A stretch of DNA of 64,000 nt from Paenarthrobacter ureafaciens (GTDB lineage Bacteria > Actinomycetota > Actinomycetes > Actinomycetales > Micrococcaceae), in contig NZ_SBHM01000010.1 of assembly GCF_004028095.1 (NCBI RefSeq), positions 57,052 to 121,051 on the forward strand, in the 5' to 3' direction. Under the pieces are notes generated by a model. The model was not told the DNA's origin. It worked only from the letters and a program-made list of their open reading frames with translations, and did not search any database. Every line of letters begins with the position of its first letter. Within the stretch, counting starts at the first letter, position 1. Shown here piece by piece: positions 8,399-17,607 of the stretch. Position numbers and translations under genes: made by a program.

Positions 8399-9507
8399 AT
8401 ACGGTGGGGCTTCGCCGCACACCGGTTGAGGGGGACGCGGCCCAACGGTCACTGTTCACTCATCTTGCGGCTACGGAAGAAACGTTACGTCGGTTCCTGC
8501 GAACCCTTGACCCGACTGCCGACTGTGTCATCACGCCGGCTGCCGATGTTGGACCGCCCTATGACGCGCTCCGGCTTTGGGGAGGTTTCGCCACTGGCTG
8601 CGTGGTGCAGTGGGACTGCTCTGTTCCGGTGGTTCCGGTCGACGTGACGATGAATATCGATACCACCAGCGTCTTTGATTTGGCCGGTGATCCCGGTCCG
8701 ATTCTTAATGCTGCGGCGGTGGAGTCCGCGCGACGCACCATCGTCGAAGAGTCCAGCTATCTTTGGAACTTCGACTCCGGCAATCACTTCATCTCGCTCA
8801 CGCGGTCGGACGCTGGGTGGGCGCTGGTCCTGCACAGCAACGAGAAGGAGTTCAAGGATCAGTACAACGGGCTGTTTCCTCGCTCAGGGACGTGGTACGC
8901 CAAAAACATCCGGGAGGCCGAGGGGCCACGGCCGATGCGCTTCCTTGTCGGGGAAGACGCGCTCACTTTCACCGAGCTATCGGAAATGTTGGTGCCCTTC
9001 AATCGGCTCCGGCATCGCCTTATTGCCAGACTTCTCCTAGACGGTGCCAGCGATGTGACGGGTGAGTGGCATAAAGAGCACTACTTTATGCCCACTAAAT
9101 CATCTGCGGCCATTGGCGCGTTCCTATGCGAACCTGGGGAACCTGTGTTGGTGTTTAGTACAGTGGGCCGCCCATTGATGTGGTTCGAACCAGCCACTGG
9201 CGGATCGAACGTTACCAGCTGGGCGGATCGCCGGGATGCGCTCGTGGTCCCCCACGGTTGGGGGATGACGGCCGATCCGTTTGATGTGACGGTCCAGCGC
9301 GACGCTCTATTTGTCAATGGTTGCCGTCTGGACCCGGCACCTGGCGTTAGCCTGTTCGAGGGACTCGGCATCCGCCCCCGCGTATTCGAGAGTAACCAGG
9401 CATTTGCTGAAGCGATATCCTGGCACACGCCGGGTCAGATCGTAAGTGAATTGACGCAAATAGAATCCTATTCCAGACACGGCGCATTGCGTCACGTTCA
9501 TCGTTAG
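8395..9507 (+). CDS. Divergent RtcB-like (RNA ligase family) protein
   Basis: The start TTG overlaps the preceding stop. Several blocks line up in order with RtcB, the tRNA-splicing/RNA-repair 3'-phosphate ligase: PVDV (81-84, where RtcB has the P-V-D-x-G-C-G block), GNHFI with H131, LVLHS with H147, a KSSAA...GEPVLVFSTVG stretch (235-258, where RtcB has HRKGA...GEPVLIPGSMG), and PHGWGM with H287 (guanylylated His block HGAGR). Three of the five RtcB active-site ligands seem retained; the Cys and the His of HRKGA do not. So this may be an altered ligase or a non-catalytic relative. It is my own motif alignment, not a search result. Confidence 0.55.
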   Translation: MNTVGLRRTPVEGDAAQRSLFTHLAATEETLRRFLRTLDPTADCVITPAADVGPPYDALRLWGGFATGCVVQWDCSVPVVPVDVTMNIDTTSVFDLAGDPGPILNAAAVESARRTIVEESSYLWNFDSGNHFISLTRSDAGWALVLHSNEKEFKDQYNGLFPRSGTWYAKNIREAEGPRPMRFLVGEDALTFTELSEMLVPFNRLRHRLIARLLLDGASDVTGEWHKEHYFMPTKSSAAIGAFLCEPGEPVLVFSTVGRPLMWFEPATGGSNVTSWADRRDALVVPHGWGMTADPFDVTVQRDALFVNGCRLDPAPGVSLFEGLGIRPRVFESNQAFAEAISWHTPGQIVSELTQIESYSRHGALRHVHR

Positions 9508-9516
9508 GAGGCTTTC

Positions 9517-9969
9517 TTGGAATCTCGCCCGGCTCCGGATACTTCACGCTTAATTGCTCGGGGGGCGCTCGTGGTGGGGGTGCTGGCTGCCATCATAGCA
9601 GTCGGACTGATCCTCGTAGACATACCCGCCGACAACGCCGCCGCGCGGCTCATTCCCGCGATCGTTTCCGCGGTTTCACTCATTCTTTCGGCGGTGATCT
9701 TCTTGGCAAACCACCGCACAAGATCAGTACGCGACAGGAAATCTCACTCGATCGTGGCATCCGGCACGCGTTCGGTGGCTGCGGGTAGGGATGCAGTGGG
9801 CAACGCCGTCGGGTCCGGAGCGTCAACCACCACCAAGCGCGCCGGTGGGAAAGCGGTGCCGGGTACTGTTCCGTCCCAGCTGGATGTCACAGCCAGTGGC
9901 AAGGACGCGGTGGCGGCCGGCCGCGACGCGACGGACAATGCGACCGGGGACTCGAGCACCGCATCGTGA
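9517..9969 (+). CDS. Two-helix membrane protein with twin glycine-rich motifs
   Basis: AGGAGG at 9506-9511 sets the TTG start at 9517. The 150-residue protein has two membrane helices (about 12-34 and 45-64) and a soluble C-terminal tail. The tail carries two copies of a 20-residue motif, A-S-G-x-[RD]-[SA]-V-A-A-G-R-D-x3-N-A-x-G (residues 81-100 and 126-145), separated by a Pro/Gly linker. The same motif occurs at the N-terminus of the adjacent NB-ARC/WD40 protein. By analogy with bacterial amyloid signalling motifs, it could be the membrane-located partner or effector of that NTPase (inference). It overlaps the next gene by 4 nt (GTGA). Confidence 0.75.
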   Translation: MESRPAPDTSRLIARGALVVGVLAAIIAVGLILVDIPADNAAARLIPAIVSAVSLILSAVIFLANHRTRSVRDRKSHSIVASGTRSVAAGRDAVGNAVGSGASTTTKRAGGKAVPGTVPSQLDVTASGKDAVAAGRDATDNATGDSSTAS

Positions 9970-12900
9970 GCCGACGCGGGGGCGCCCGAGACCCTGACCG
10001 GCCCGAACCACCCGAGCCTCATGTCATGGCCACTGGCAAGCGTTCGGTTGCGGCCGGTCGGGATGTACGGGGCAATGCCATAGGCAACCACAGCAATGTC
10101 GTCAACATCGACACGTTCGTGCTTGAGCTGCCGACCGATCCCGGTCGGGCACGGTTCCTTCCGTCGCCGGTAGTCACGGGACTGACCGTTCGCCCAATGC
10201 TTCAGGATGCCCTTGTTAATGCGATTCTCATGGCATCGCCGGGTGGGCTCTTGGCGCTCGACGGCGTCCCGGGCGCGGGCAAGTCATCACTGGCAGCGCT
10301 TGCTTGCCGTGATCCCCGCATCGTAGAGCACTTTGAGAGCAGGATTATTTGGCTGACGGTGGGTCAGTCCCGCGTGGGTCCGGACCTGGCCGAGTACCTC
10401 GGCGATGTCTGCGAGCTATTGGGGCGACCACGTCCCGCGACGTCCGATCCGCTCCTCGCCGGGGCCGCGCTTGGTGAGGTTCTCGACGACGTAGGCAATG
10501 TTCTGTTGGTCATTGACGACGTCTGGTCTTCAGAGCAGACGGAGCCGTTCCTGCGAGGTGGCGCCTCCTCAGTGCGGGTCTTTACGGCCAGAAGCACCGG
10601 TCTGGTGCCGGGGGCGACCCCAATTGGTGTTTCTGCCATGACCCACGGCGAGGCGCACGAGACGCTGATGCGCGATGTACCACCTGGTCATGATTCTTTG
10701 GCGGAGGCACTTGTCAAGATCGCTGATGGTTGGCCGCTGGTCCTCGGACTCCTTAACGCGGCGTTGCGGAATGTAATCCGTTCGGGCATGGCAGGGGCGG
10801 AGGTGGAAGCCTGGGTACTCCATATCGCGCAGCATCCAGGCGCGTACTCTGTGGGCGGGGAAACGAGTTCGACTTTTGCCCGGGCTGTGGAGGCGAGCAT
10901 TAGGCTGCTGCCCGAGGATGCCCGCCGCCTTTGTCTTGAGCTAGGGATATTCCGGGACGACGTCCCGGTTCCGGCAGCGGCAGTAAAGTCGCTCTGGGCA
11001 CGGACTGGCGGCCTTCAGGACGAAGCTGCGTTGGCTCTGATGTTCCGCCTTATCGACCTGCGGCTCGTCGAGCCGGTGTCAATAGAGGGCGTCACGTGTT
11101 TGTCGCTACACGATCTGATGCGCGGCTACTTCCGCGACACCCTGGGGTCCACTGCACTCACCAAAGCCAACCAAGAGCTGGTCGATGCGTGGAGGGATGA
11201 ACTGCTCGGTGACGACACTGCGGCTTGGTGGAGCATTGACGAGGCCCAGGCATTTGTAATTGAGCATCTACCTTGGCACCTCCGTTCCGCCGACCGTTCT
11301 GATGAGCTCGAGATTCTTGCCATAGACCTGCGCTGGATCGAAACTCAAGTACGCAGCCTCGGCTCCGCGGTGCCCTGCATTGCGACCCTGAAGGCGTGCA
11401 CGGGCTCGTTCGCCGTTCCACTCGCTGATTTCCTCAGGGCCAACCTCCACGTGCTGCGCCCTGATGCCCGCCCCGTTCTGGCGTCGACCCTGCTTGGCCG
11501 CGTCGGCCAGCACGAAGGACTGGAGGAGCTTGCCAACCGGCGTCAAGAGAACCTTGATGAGCCGGCCGCGTTGCCGGCATGGCGGTTACCGGACCTGCGA
11601 CTACGCGATGCTTTGCAGCACTATGGGGCCATCGGGGACTGCGCAGTATCTCCAGACGGCCAGTTGCTGGCGACGGCCTCCGATGACGGACTGGTGCTGA
11701 TCTGGCAGGCAGGAAGGATGCTTCCCGTACAGTCACTGGGCGGCCACCGCTATCGTGCACGGGCATGCTCGTTTTCCCCCTCGGGCGAGTACCTCGCGTC
11801 GACAGGCATGGACGGAACCCTACGTCTGTGGCACGTGGCAACCGGCCGACAGGAACGTGTTTTGGGTGACCGGCGCGGCCGGATGTTGGGTGTGGGCTGG
11901 TCGGCTGACGGCAGTCAGGTAGCCGCAGTGGACACCCTCGGCAGGGTGACGGTCTGGGATGCGGCCAGTGGGACAGCTATGACACAGGTTGAAGTCCCTG
12001 GGGTGCCAATGTGGTCGTGCCTCTTCGCAGCCGAGGACAAGGAAGTTGTTGCCTGCGGCGAGGATGGAGTGCTCCGGAGTTGGGACATTGCTGATGGTAC
12101 GCTACGAAGCGCCCTGACGGTGCACGCTGCTCGTCTGCGCTGCGTGACAGCATCGCAGGACATGAAGTCCCTGGCCGTCGCAGGGAACGATGGATTCGTG
12201 GCGCTGGTCGATGCGGGCGCCCTCCGCGGAGATCGGCCTGTGCTGCGCCGTGTGCTGTCCGGCCATGATCGTCGGGTCCGTTGGTGTGCGTTCTCGCCAG
12301 ACGGTGCACTCCTGGCATCGGCCGGTGAAGACCGCACTGTCCGGATCTGGGATGTTGCTTCCGGCAAGGAAAAGCACTTGCTGACAGGGCATACAGACTG
12401 GGTCGGGGGCTGCGTCTTCGACCCTTCGGGGTCCGTGCTCTTTACATGCAGCGGGGACGGGTCGGTTCGGACCTGGGACGTATCCAACGGAGCGAACCTC
12501 AGCCTTACCGTTGGCCCGGTCGTCGCTACCGAGAGCTGTGTGGTGCTGCCCGAGGGCGAGGTGCTAATCGGACGGGCCGATGGGGATATGGAACTCCTCA
12601 GAGCCTCCGACGGCGAGCCGTTGGCACGTTGGCACGCCCACCAAGGAAGGATTTTTGGAGTCGCCGCCGGCCAGAACGGCTTGGTAAGCGGCGGCGCCGA
12701 CGGTCGGATCCGGACATGGACCGGCGGGGGTCGCATGATCCTCGAAGTGCACGCTGACGCAGATCATCGGGTGATGCAGGTGGCAGCCAGTGGAACTCGA
12801 GTCGGATTCGTTACGGAAGGTCGCGAGGTGGGCGTCTTTTCCACGGACTCGCCGGAAGTCAGCCGCGTCCTGCGGGCACATGAAGGACATGTTCTCGGCT

Positions 12901-13409
12901 GCACGTTTTCATCGGACGGCAGAGTGTTCGCAAGCGCAGGGGACGATGGCAGCCTCGGGCTGTGGGATGCCGTCAGCCTCAGTCTGCTGAGTCGGCTCAA
13001 GATTGAACAGGACGCCGCGTTGTGGAGCGTGGACTTCGCGCCAAACGACTTGATGTTGGTCGCCTCGGGAGAGCCCAACGGCGTTGTGGCGACTTGGGAC
13101 CTCTCCGCGGGGAACGAAGCATCCTTCGAAGCAGGCGGGGGACGGGTCAGCAGCTGCGCTATCGATCCGTCGAACACGTGGGTAGCTTCCTGCAGCGAGG
13201 ATGGACTGCTGGCGGTTTGGGACCTCCGGTCACGTGCGTTGGTGACTGGTACCCGGGTAGCAGCCCCGCTCAGGCGCGTGACATGGGTCCCTGGAGAAGC
13301 GGGCTCCGCTGTCATCGCTGCAGGATCGGCCGGCACCTACAGGTTCGAACTGCTGATCCCGTCATTGGATGACGCTGTTGAAGCCCAAATAAGCTCAGCT
13401 CGCTTATAA
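9966..13409 (+). CDS. NB-ARC STAND NTPase with WD40 propellers (NLR-like)
   Basis: A 1147-residue signalling NTPase. An N-terminal glycine-rich motif (residues 22-41) matches the two in the upstream membrane protein. The NB-ARC NTPase follows, with Walker A GVPGAGKS (100-107) and Walker B LVIDDVW (181-187). Next is a helical winged/linker region (about 310-540). From about 545 to the end there are about 14 WD40 repeats ending in variants of D-G-x-V-x-x-W-D, enough for two seven-bladed propellers. Ligand sensing by the propellers would drive NTP-dependent oligomerisation that nucleates the motif (family knowledge plus inference). An ATG at 10026 just before the motif is an alternative start. 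The 3' end overlaps the convergent gene. Confidence 0.9.
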   Translation: MSRRGGARDPDRPEPPEPHVMATGKRSVAAGRDVRGNAIGNHSNVVNIDTFVLELPTDPGRARFLPSPVVTGLTVRPMLQDALVNAILMASPGGLLALDGVPGAGKSSLAALACRDPRIVEHFESRIIWLTVGQSRVGPDLAEYLGDVCELLGRPRPATSDPLLAGAALGEVLDDVGNVLLVIDDVWSSEQTEPFLRGGASSVRVFTARSTGLVPGATPIGVSAMTHGEAHETLMRDVPPGHDSLAEALVKIADGWPLVLGLLNAALRNVIRSGMAGAEVEAWVLHIAQHPGAYSVGGETSSTFARAVEASIRLLPEDARRLCLELGIFRDDVPVPAAAVKSLWARTGGLQDEAALALMFRLIDLRLVEPVSIEGVTCLSLHDLMRGYFRDTLGSTALTKANQELVDAWRDELLGDDTAAWWSIDEAQAFVIEHLPWHLRSADRSDELEILAIDLRWIETQVRSLGSAVPCIATLKACTGSFAVPLADFLRANLHVLRPDARPVLASTLLGRVGQHEGLEELANRRQENLDEPAALPAWRLPDLRLRDALQHYGAIGDCAVSPDGQLLATASDDGLVLIWQAGRMLPVQSLGGHRYRARACSFSPSGEYLASTGMDGTLRLWHVATGRQERVLGDRRGRMLGVGWSADGSQVAAVDTLGRVTVWDAASGTAMTQVEVPGVPMWSCLFAAEDKEVVACGEDGVLRSWDIADGTLRSALTVHAARLRCVTASQDMKSLAVAGNDGFVALVDAGALRGDRPVLRRVLSGHDRRVRWCAFSPDGALLASAGEDRTVRIWDVASGKEKHLLTGHTDWVGGCVFDPSGSVLFTCSGDGSVRTWDVSNGANLSLTVGPVVATESCVVLPEGEVLIGRADGDMELLRASDGEPLARWHAHQGRIFGVAAGQNGLVSGGADGRIRTWTGGGRMILEVHADADHRVMQVAASGTRVGFVTEGREVGVFSTDSPEVSRVLRAHEGHVLGCTFSSDGRVFASAGDDGSLGLWDAVSLSLLSRLKIEQDAALWSVDFAPNDLMLVASGEPNGVVATWDLSAGNEASFEAGGGRVSSCAIDPSNTWVASCSEDGLLAVWDLRSRALVTGTRVAAPLRRVTWVPGEAGSAVIAAGSAGTYRFELLIPSLDDAVEAQISSARL

Positions 13410-14092
13410 CCGTCCATTGTGCCGACTTCAAGAGGTCCTACACCCACGTCGTAAGCCACGAGGTCTCCGCGCCTAGCAAGATCCGCGTGAATGGTGCCAA
13501 AGCCCCCGCGGACCCAAGGGAGGAGGTGTGCGAACTGGGACGAATGGAAGCCGGCGACACCGTAGTCACCGTGGGTGTTCGATTCCACTTCGCCAGGCAA
13601 AGGATGCCGCGAGAAACGGGTGACACGCCCGCTGTGGACTAAGGCTCGCGCTTCATCTCGCTGTCCTGATGCAGGAAAGACGCATAACAGAGCGGGGGCG
13701 CCGGAGCTGTTCCAATGCTCCATCGCGGCCGCCAAATCCAACGACGGTATCGTGTCCCCGTAAAGTGTCAGGAACCGGTCCACGAGCAAGCCTCGCTCGA
13801 TTGCAAGCCGAACAGCGCCGGCGGTTCCAAGGGAGGAATCGCCTTCCAGCGATATCGCGATATCGAGCCCACGAGCGGCCGCGGTGGTTGCAAGGTGTGA
13901 CTCTATGGGCTCGGACAGGTGCCCTAGACACACGACCACACGACGAACTCCTTGTTTACGTAACCAGTCAAGCTGGCGGTCTAAGAGGGGCACTCCGGCC
14001 ACCGTTAGGAGTGCCTTCGGGACGCGCTCGGTGAGCGGCCGCATTCGAGTACCCTTGCCTCCTGCGACAATCACAAAAGGTAAATCTTGCAT
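13337..14092 (-). CDS. Sugar-phosphate nucleotidyltransferase
   Basis: ATG 14092 follows TAGGAG at 5-nt spacing, better than starts further upstream. The 251-residue protein has the NTP_transferase signature GGKGTRMRPLTERVPKAL (11-28), with the NTP-binding Arg and Lys, and a YGDT metal-binding segment near residue 111. It lacks the left-handed beta-helix or PMI domain of longer family members. It resembles mannose-1-phosphate guanylyltransferase and D-glycero-D-manno-heptose-1-phosphate guanylyltransferase types. It converges on the NLR-like gene with a 73-bp 3' overlap. The sugar and nucleotide are not determined. Confidence 0.85.
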   Translation of the reverse strand: MQDLPFVIVAGGKGTRMRPLTERVPKALLTVAGVPLLDRQLDWLRKQGVRRVVVCLGHLSEPIESHLATTAAARGLDIAISLEGDSSLGTAGAVRLAIERGLLVDRFLTLYGDTIPSLDLAAAMEHWNSSGAPALLCVFPASGQRDEARALVHSGRVTRFSRHPLPGEVESNTHGDYGVAGFHSSQFAHLLPWVRGGFGTIHADLARRGDLVAYDVGVGPLEVGTMDGYKRAELIWASTASSNDGISSSNL

Positions 14093-14936
14093 CGGTCTCC
14101 TAACCATCACCGTCATTGAGTTCTGCGCCGGCGCGCCGAAGACAATGAGCAGATTCCTGACTGCGGCATTTGCGGCCAAACTTAAGGCAAGTACCTCACA
14201 AGGGCTACTGAATTGAGCCGGGGGTTATTGCTAATAACGCCACCATAGGACATTAGCGTGGTTGGAGGAGTTGTTAGTCCGGTTCATGACCAAAAAGGCC
14301 GCCCCGCCCGGACTCGGCTGGTACCCAGTCGCAAAGTTGCTTCGGCATAGGCTTAAGTGTGCATGGCGGCAACCCTTAGCCCGGCATGATCGCGCAGCAC
14401 GCTCATGACGGTCGCGGACGATCGTTGTCGTCCCTCCTTTTGCGCCTATGGTGATACCGAGTCCGAATGCGATGACACGGGGCCCATCTTCTGGTTGCGC
14501 AAGTACAGGGCTAGGGCCAGCATTTTGTCGTCGGTGATGCGCGGCCCTCCGAATGGTTGGCCGGGCTTGCGGGGGCTTTCGTGGGCCTAGAGGGTGCCGT
14601 CGCGTGCTCTGGGGGAGTGCGCGATCTGCTGCGCGCTGGCTTTCACGGCCTGAGCTTGTTCGCGGCCCGCGGCAGGCCGGCGCTGTGCGCAGTTCCTGCC
14701 GGCTACAGCCCCGGGAACAGATCCACCGGGCTTTGCTGCCCGGTCGAACGTGGTCGGACTTCCCACAGACGTGTCGGGTCGTATGACGAAAGAACTGGCT
14801 ACACACGCCGGATCTCCCGTGCGTGCGATAGGAGGTGCGGAGACGCCTGACATCTCCTCATTTTTCCACTTGCCGGAACGAGCTCCCAAACTAGTGTGTA
14901 TGTGATGATCGCACGGGGATGGTGAGTATGTCAGTC
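14093..14936. other. Gene-poor stretch between nucleotidyltransferase and IS21 element
   Basis: About 840 bp with no convincing gene. Overlapping open frames on both strands lack ribosome sites and have Arg/Ser/Pro-rich composition. A minus-strand stretch around 14480-14700 reads like a recombinase-type fragment (Arg-Ile-Thr-Asp-Asp-Lys-Met-Leu-Ala-Leu-Ala-Leu-Tyr) broken by stops, so it may be a relic of an earlier insertion. Confidence 0.4.
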
Positions 14937-14978
14937 TGATCGGAGCCCACTAGGACGGCCCGAACGGTACCCACCAGC
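14937..14978 (+). repeat. Left terminal inverted repeat of the IS21-type element
   Basis: The 42 bases are the exact reverse complement of 19721-19762. After one mismatch the identity continues for another five bases (GGACA). A shortened copy of the inner part (GGTACCCACC) recurs about 40 bp further in, giving the multiple transposase sites typical of this family. Confidence 0.95.
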
Positions 14979-15067
14979 TGGACATGCCGAACCTAATGAC
15001 GGCTTGAATGGTACCCACCTGTGAGCGTTGATCCATCCAGTGTTGGATCAACGACGGGAGGGCCGGG

Positions 15068-16744
15068 ATGGGGTCAAGAGTGGAGTTGTTCGCGCAGATT
15101 CGGAGGGATGCCCGGGTGGAGGGGGCGTCAATCCGGGAGCTTGCCCGCAGGCACCAGGTGGCGCGGAAAACCGTGCGTAAGGCGTTAAGTTCCCCGGTCC
15201 CGCCGGAGCGCAAAACTCCTCAACGATCCTCGCCGCGGCTTGATCCTTTTAGATCCGCGATCGATGCCATGCTCGTCGAAGACACGACGGCGCCGCGGAA
15301 GCAGCGTCACACTGCCCGGAGGATTCTTGCCCGGCTCATCGAAGAGCACGGCGCGGAGGAGTTGTCGTATTCGACGGTGCGTGACTACGTTCGGGTCCGC
15401 CGGGCGCAGATCGATGTGGAGGCCGGCCGCCGGGTTGAGGTATTTGTTCCCCAGGAACACGCCCCGGGCGCGGAAGCTGAAGTGGACTTCGGCGAAGTCT
15501 GGATCGTGCTGGACGGGGTAAAGACGAAATGCCACATGTTCATCTTCCGGCTGTCCCACTCTGGCAAGGCCATCCACCGGATTTACCCCACCCAGGCCCA
15601 AGAAGCATTTCTCGAAGGCCATATCGAGGCGTTCAACGAGATCGGCGGCGTGCCGGTCAAACACATCCGTTATGACAACCTCACCAGTGCTGTCAGGTCC
15701 GTGGTGTTCGGGCAGGGACGGAACCGCCTGGAGAACGATCGGTGGGTGCTGTTCCGTTCGTTCTATGGATTTGATGCCTTTTATTGCCAGCCAGGTATTG
15801 CCGGCGCTCACGAGAAAGGCGGGGTAGAGGGCGAGGTGGGCTGGTTCCGCCGCAACCGGCTTACGCCGATGCCCGTGACGAGGTCCCTTGAGGACCTCAA
15901 CGACCGGATCCGGAGCCGGGAGGTCCAAGACGATCAGCGGCGAATCGATGGCAGGATCCGCACCATCGGCCAGGACTTCGCCGCGGAGGCCCCGCTCCTG
16001 GCACCGTTGCCGGCGGACGAGTTCGATCCCGGTCTGGTGCTGAACCCGAGGGTGGACCGGTCCTCGATGATTACCGTGCGGATGGTGAAGTACTCGGTGC
16101 CGGCACGGTTCATTGGCCGGCGGGTCCGGGTCTCCTTGCGGGCGTCCGAAGTTGTGGTGTTCGACGGCCGCGCGGTGGCGGCCCGGCACCAGCGGATTAT
16201 TGCCAAGGGCGGGCAGTCGGTCCAGTTGGACCATTATCTGGAGGTCCTCAAGACCAAGCCCGGCGCTTTGCCTGGTTCCACAGCTTTGGCCAGGGCGCGG
16301 GAGTCAGGTGCTTTCACCAGCGCCCATGAAGCCTTCTGGTCTGCCTCGCGCAGGGTCAACGGCGATGCCGAGGGGACCCGTGAACTGATTGACGTCCTGC
16401 TGCTGCACCGCTCGATGGAAGCCGAAGACATCGAGGCAGGGATCACCGCAGCCCTTGAAGTAGGTGCTGTCAGCGCCGACGTCGTAGCGGTGGAAGCCCG
16501 TAGACACGCCTCCAGCATCCCCGCTGGTGGGTCCCGTCCTGACCGTCATCGCGGTGCTCATGCTGAAGCGAAAGTGCAACGAGTTGTCAGCCTGACCCAG
16601 CGTCGGCTGATGGACCCGGCCGCTGTCATCGCCGGGCTCCCTCCAGACAAGCGACCGCTCCCGACAATCAGCGCCTACGACGAGCTGCTGGCCAAACGCA
16701 CCGAACACTCCGCAGGAACCACGTCGAAGGAGAACATCTCATGA
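15068..16744 (+). CDS. istA: IS21-family transposase IstA
   Basis: A 558-residue DDE transposase. An N-terminal HTH (about 18-42, Ile-Arg-Glu-Leu-Ala-Arg-Arg-His) is followed by the integrase core, with catalytic Asp in Ala-Glu-Val-Asp-Phe-Gly-Glu, Asp in Arg-Tyr-Asp-Asn-Leu, and Glu in Gly-Val-Glu-Gly-Glu-Val. The IS21-type C-terminal beta domain is present. GGGAGG precedes the ATG. It overlaps istB by 4 nt (ATGA). The gene looks full length and intact. Confidence 0.95.
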   Translation: MGSRVELFAQIRRDARVEGASIRELARRHQVARKTVRKALSSPVPPERKTPQRSSPRLDPFRSAIDAMLVEDTTAPRKQRHTARRILARLIEEHGAEELSYSTVRDYVRVRRAQIDVEAGRRVEVFVPQEHAPGAEAEVDFGEVWIVLDGVKTKCHMFIFRLSHSGKAIHRIYPTQAQEAFLEGHIEAFNEIGGVPVKHIRYDNLTSAVRSVVFGQGRNRLENDRWVLFRSFYGFDAFYCQPGIAGAHEKGGVEGEVGWFRRNRLTPMPVTRSLEDLNDRIRSREVQDDQRRIDGRIRTIGQDFAAEAPLLAPLPADEFDPGLVLNPRVDRSSMITVRMVKYSVPARFIGRRVRVSLRASEVVVFDGRAVAARHQRIIAKGGQSVQLDHYLEVLKTKPGALPGSTALARARESGAFTSAHEAFWSASRRVNGDAEGTRELIDVLLLHRSMEAEDIEAGITAALEVGAVSADVVAVEARRHASSIPAGGSRPDRHRGAHAEAKVQRVVSLTQRRLMDPAAVIAGLPPDKRPLPTISAYDELLAKRTEHSAGTTSKENIS

Positions 16745-17592
16745 GCCCCACCGCACCGGCCACCACCATCACCCCAACCCTGCGACGGCGCCGCGGCCTG
16801 ACTGAGCAGGCCGCGGTCGCGGCCGTGGACCAAGCATGCCGCCGGCTGCGCCTGCCCACCATCCGGGCGGTCCTGGACGAAGCTCTGGGCGTGGCGGGGA
16901 AAGAACAACTCTCCTACCAAGGCTTCCTGGCCGAGCTGTTGCTGGCCGAGTGCGATGACCGCGACCGTCGCTCCTCAATCCGACGCGTCAAAGCCGCGAA
17001 CTTTCCACGGGACAAATGGCTCGGTGATTTCGACTTCGACGCGAACCCGAACATCAACCCCGCTACCATCCATACCCTCGCTACCGGCGACTGGATCCGC
17101 AAAGGCGCACCGCTATGCCTGATCGGGGACTCCGGAACAGGCAAATCCCACCTGCTGATCGGGCTGGGCACCGCTGCAGCTGAGAAGGGATACCGGGTCA
17201 AATACACGCTGGCCACCCGGCTCGTGAACGAACTCGTCGAAGCCGCCGACGAGAAAGTTCTCGCCAAGACCATCGCCAGATACGGCCGGGTCGACCTGCT
17301 GTGCATTGACGAGCTCGGCTATATGGAGCTGGACCGCAGAGGAGCCGAACTCCTCTTCCAGGTCCTGACTGAACGCGAAGAGAAGAACTCCATCGCTATC
17401 GCCAGCAACGAGTCGTTCTCCGGCTGGACCAAGACATTCACAGACCCGCGTCTCTGCGCCGCGATCGTTGACCGGTTGACCTTCAACGGCACCATCATCG
17501 AAACCGGCACGGACTCCTACCGCCTCGCCCACAGCCTGACGAGGAACGCGCACTCTGACGTAGCAGCATCCGGCCGCCCCACGAACACATAG
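16741..17592 (+). CDS. istB: IS21-family helper ATPase IstB
   Basis: A 283-residue AAA+ ATPase of the IstB/DnaC type that assists IstA in target capture. Walker A GDSGTGKSHLL is at about 130-140, Walker B is Leu-Leu-Cys-Ile-Asp-Glu-Leu-Gly-Tyr, and a sensor Asn is visible in Ala-Ile-Ala-Ser-Asn-Glu. It is translationally coupled to istA through a 4-nt overlap, and full length for the family. Confidence 0.95.
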   Translation: MSPTAPATTITPTLRRRRGLTEQAAVAAVDQACRRLRLPTIRAVLDEALGVAGKEQLSYQGFLAELLLAECDDRDRRSSIRRVKAANFPRDKWLGDFDFDANPNINPATIHTLATGDWIRKGAPLCLIGDSGTGKSHLLIGLGTAAAEKGYRVKYTLATRLVNELVEAADEKVLAKTIARYGRVDLLCIDELGYMELDRRGAELLFQVLTEREEKNSIAIASNESFSGWTKTFTDPRLCAAIVDRLTFNGTIIETGTDSYRLAHSLTRNAHSDVAASGRPTNT

Positions 17593-17607
17593 GTTGTCGT
17601 TGCCATG

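Noticed and set aside
11915..12736. 273-codon minus-strand ORF within the WD40 region
   Set aside because: Ser/Pro/Thr-rich shadow produced by the repetitive codon pattern of WD40 blades.
14231..14806. 191-codon minus-strand ORF beside the IS21 left end
   Set aside because: No start signal, many Arg/Cys/His residues, and it overlaps other weak frames; treated as non-coding or relic.
15185..16234. 349-codon minus-strand ORF opposite istA
   Set aside because: Antisense shadow of an intact transposase gene with full motifs.
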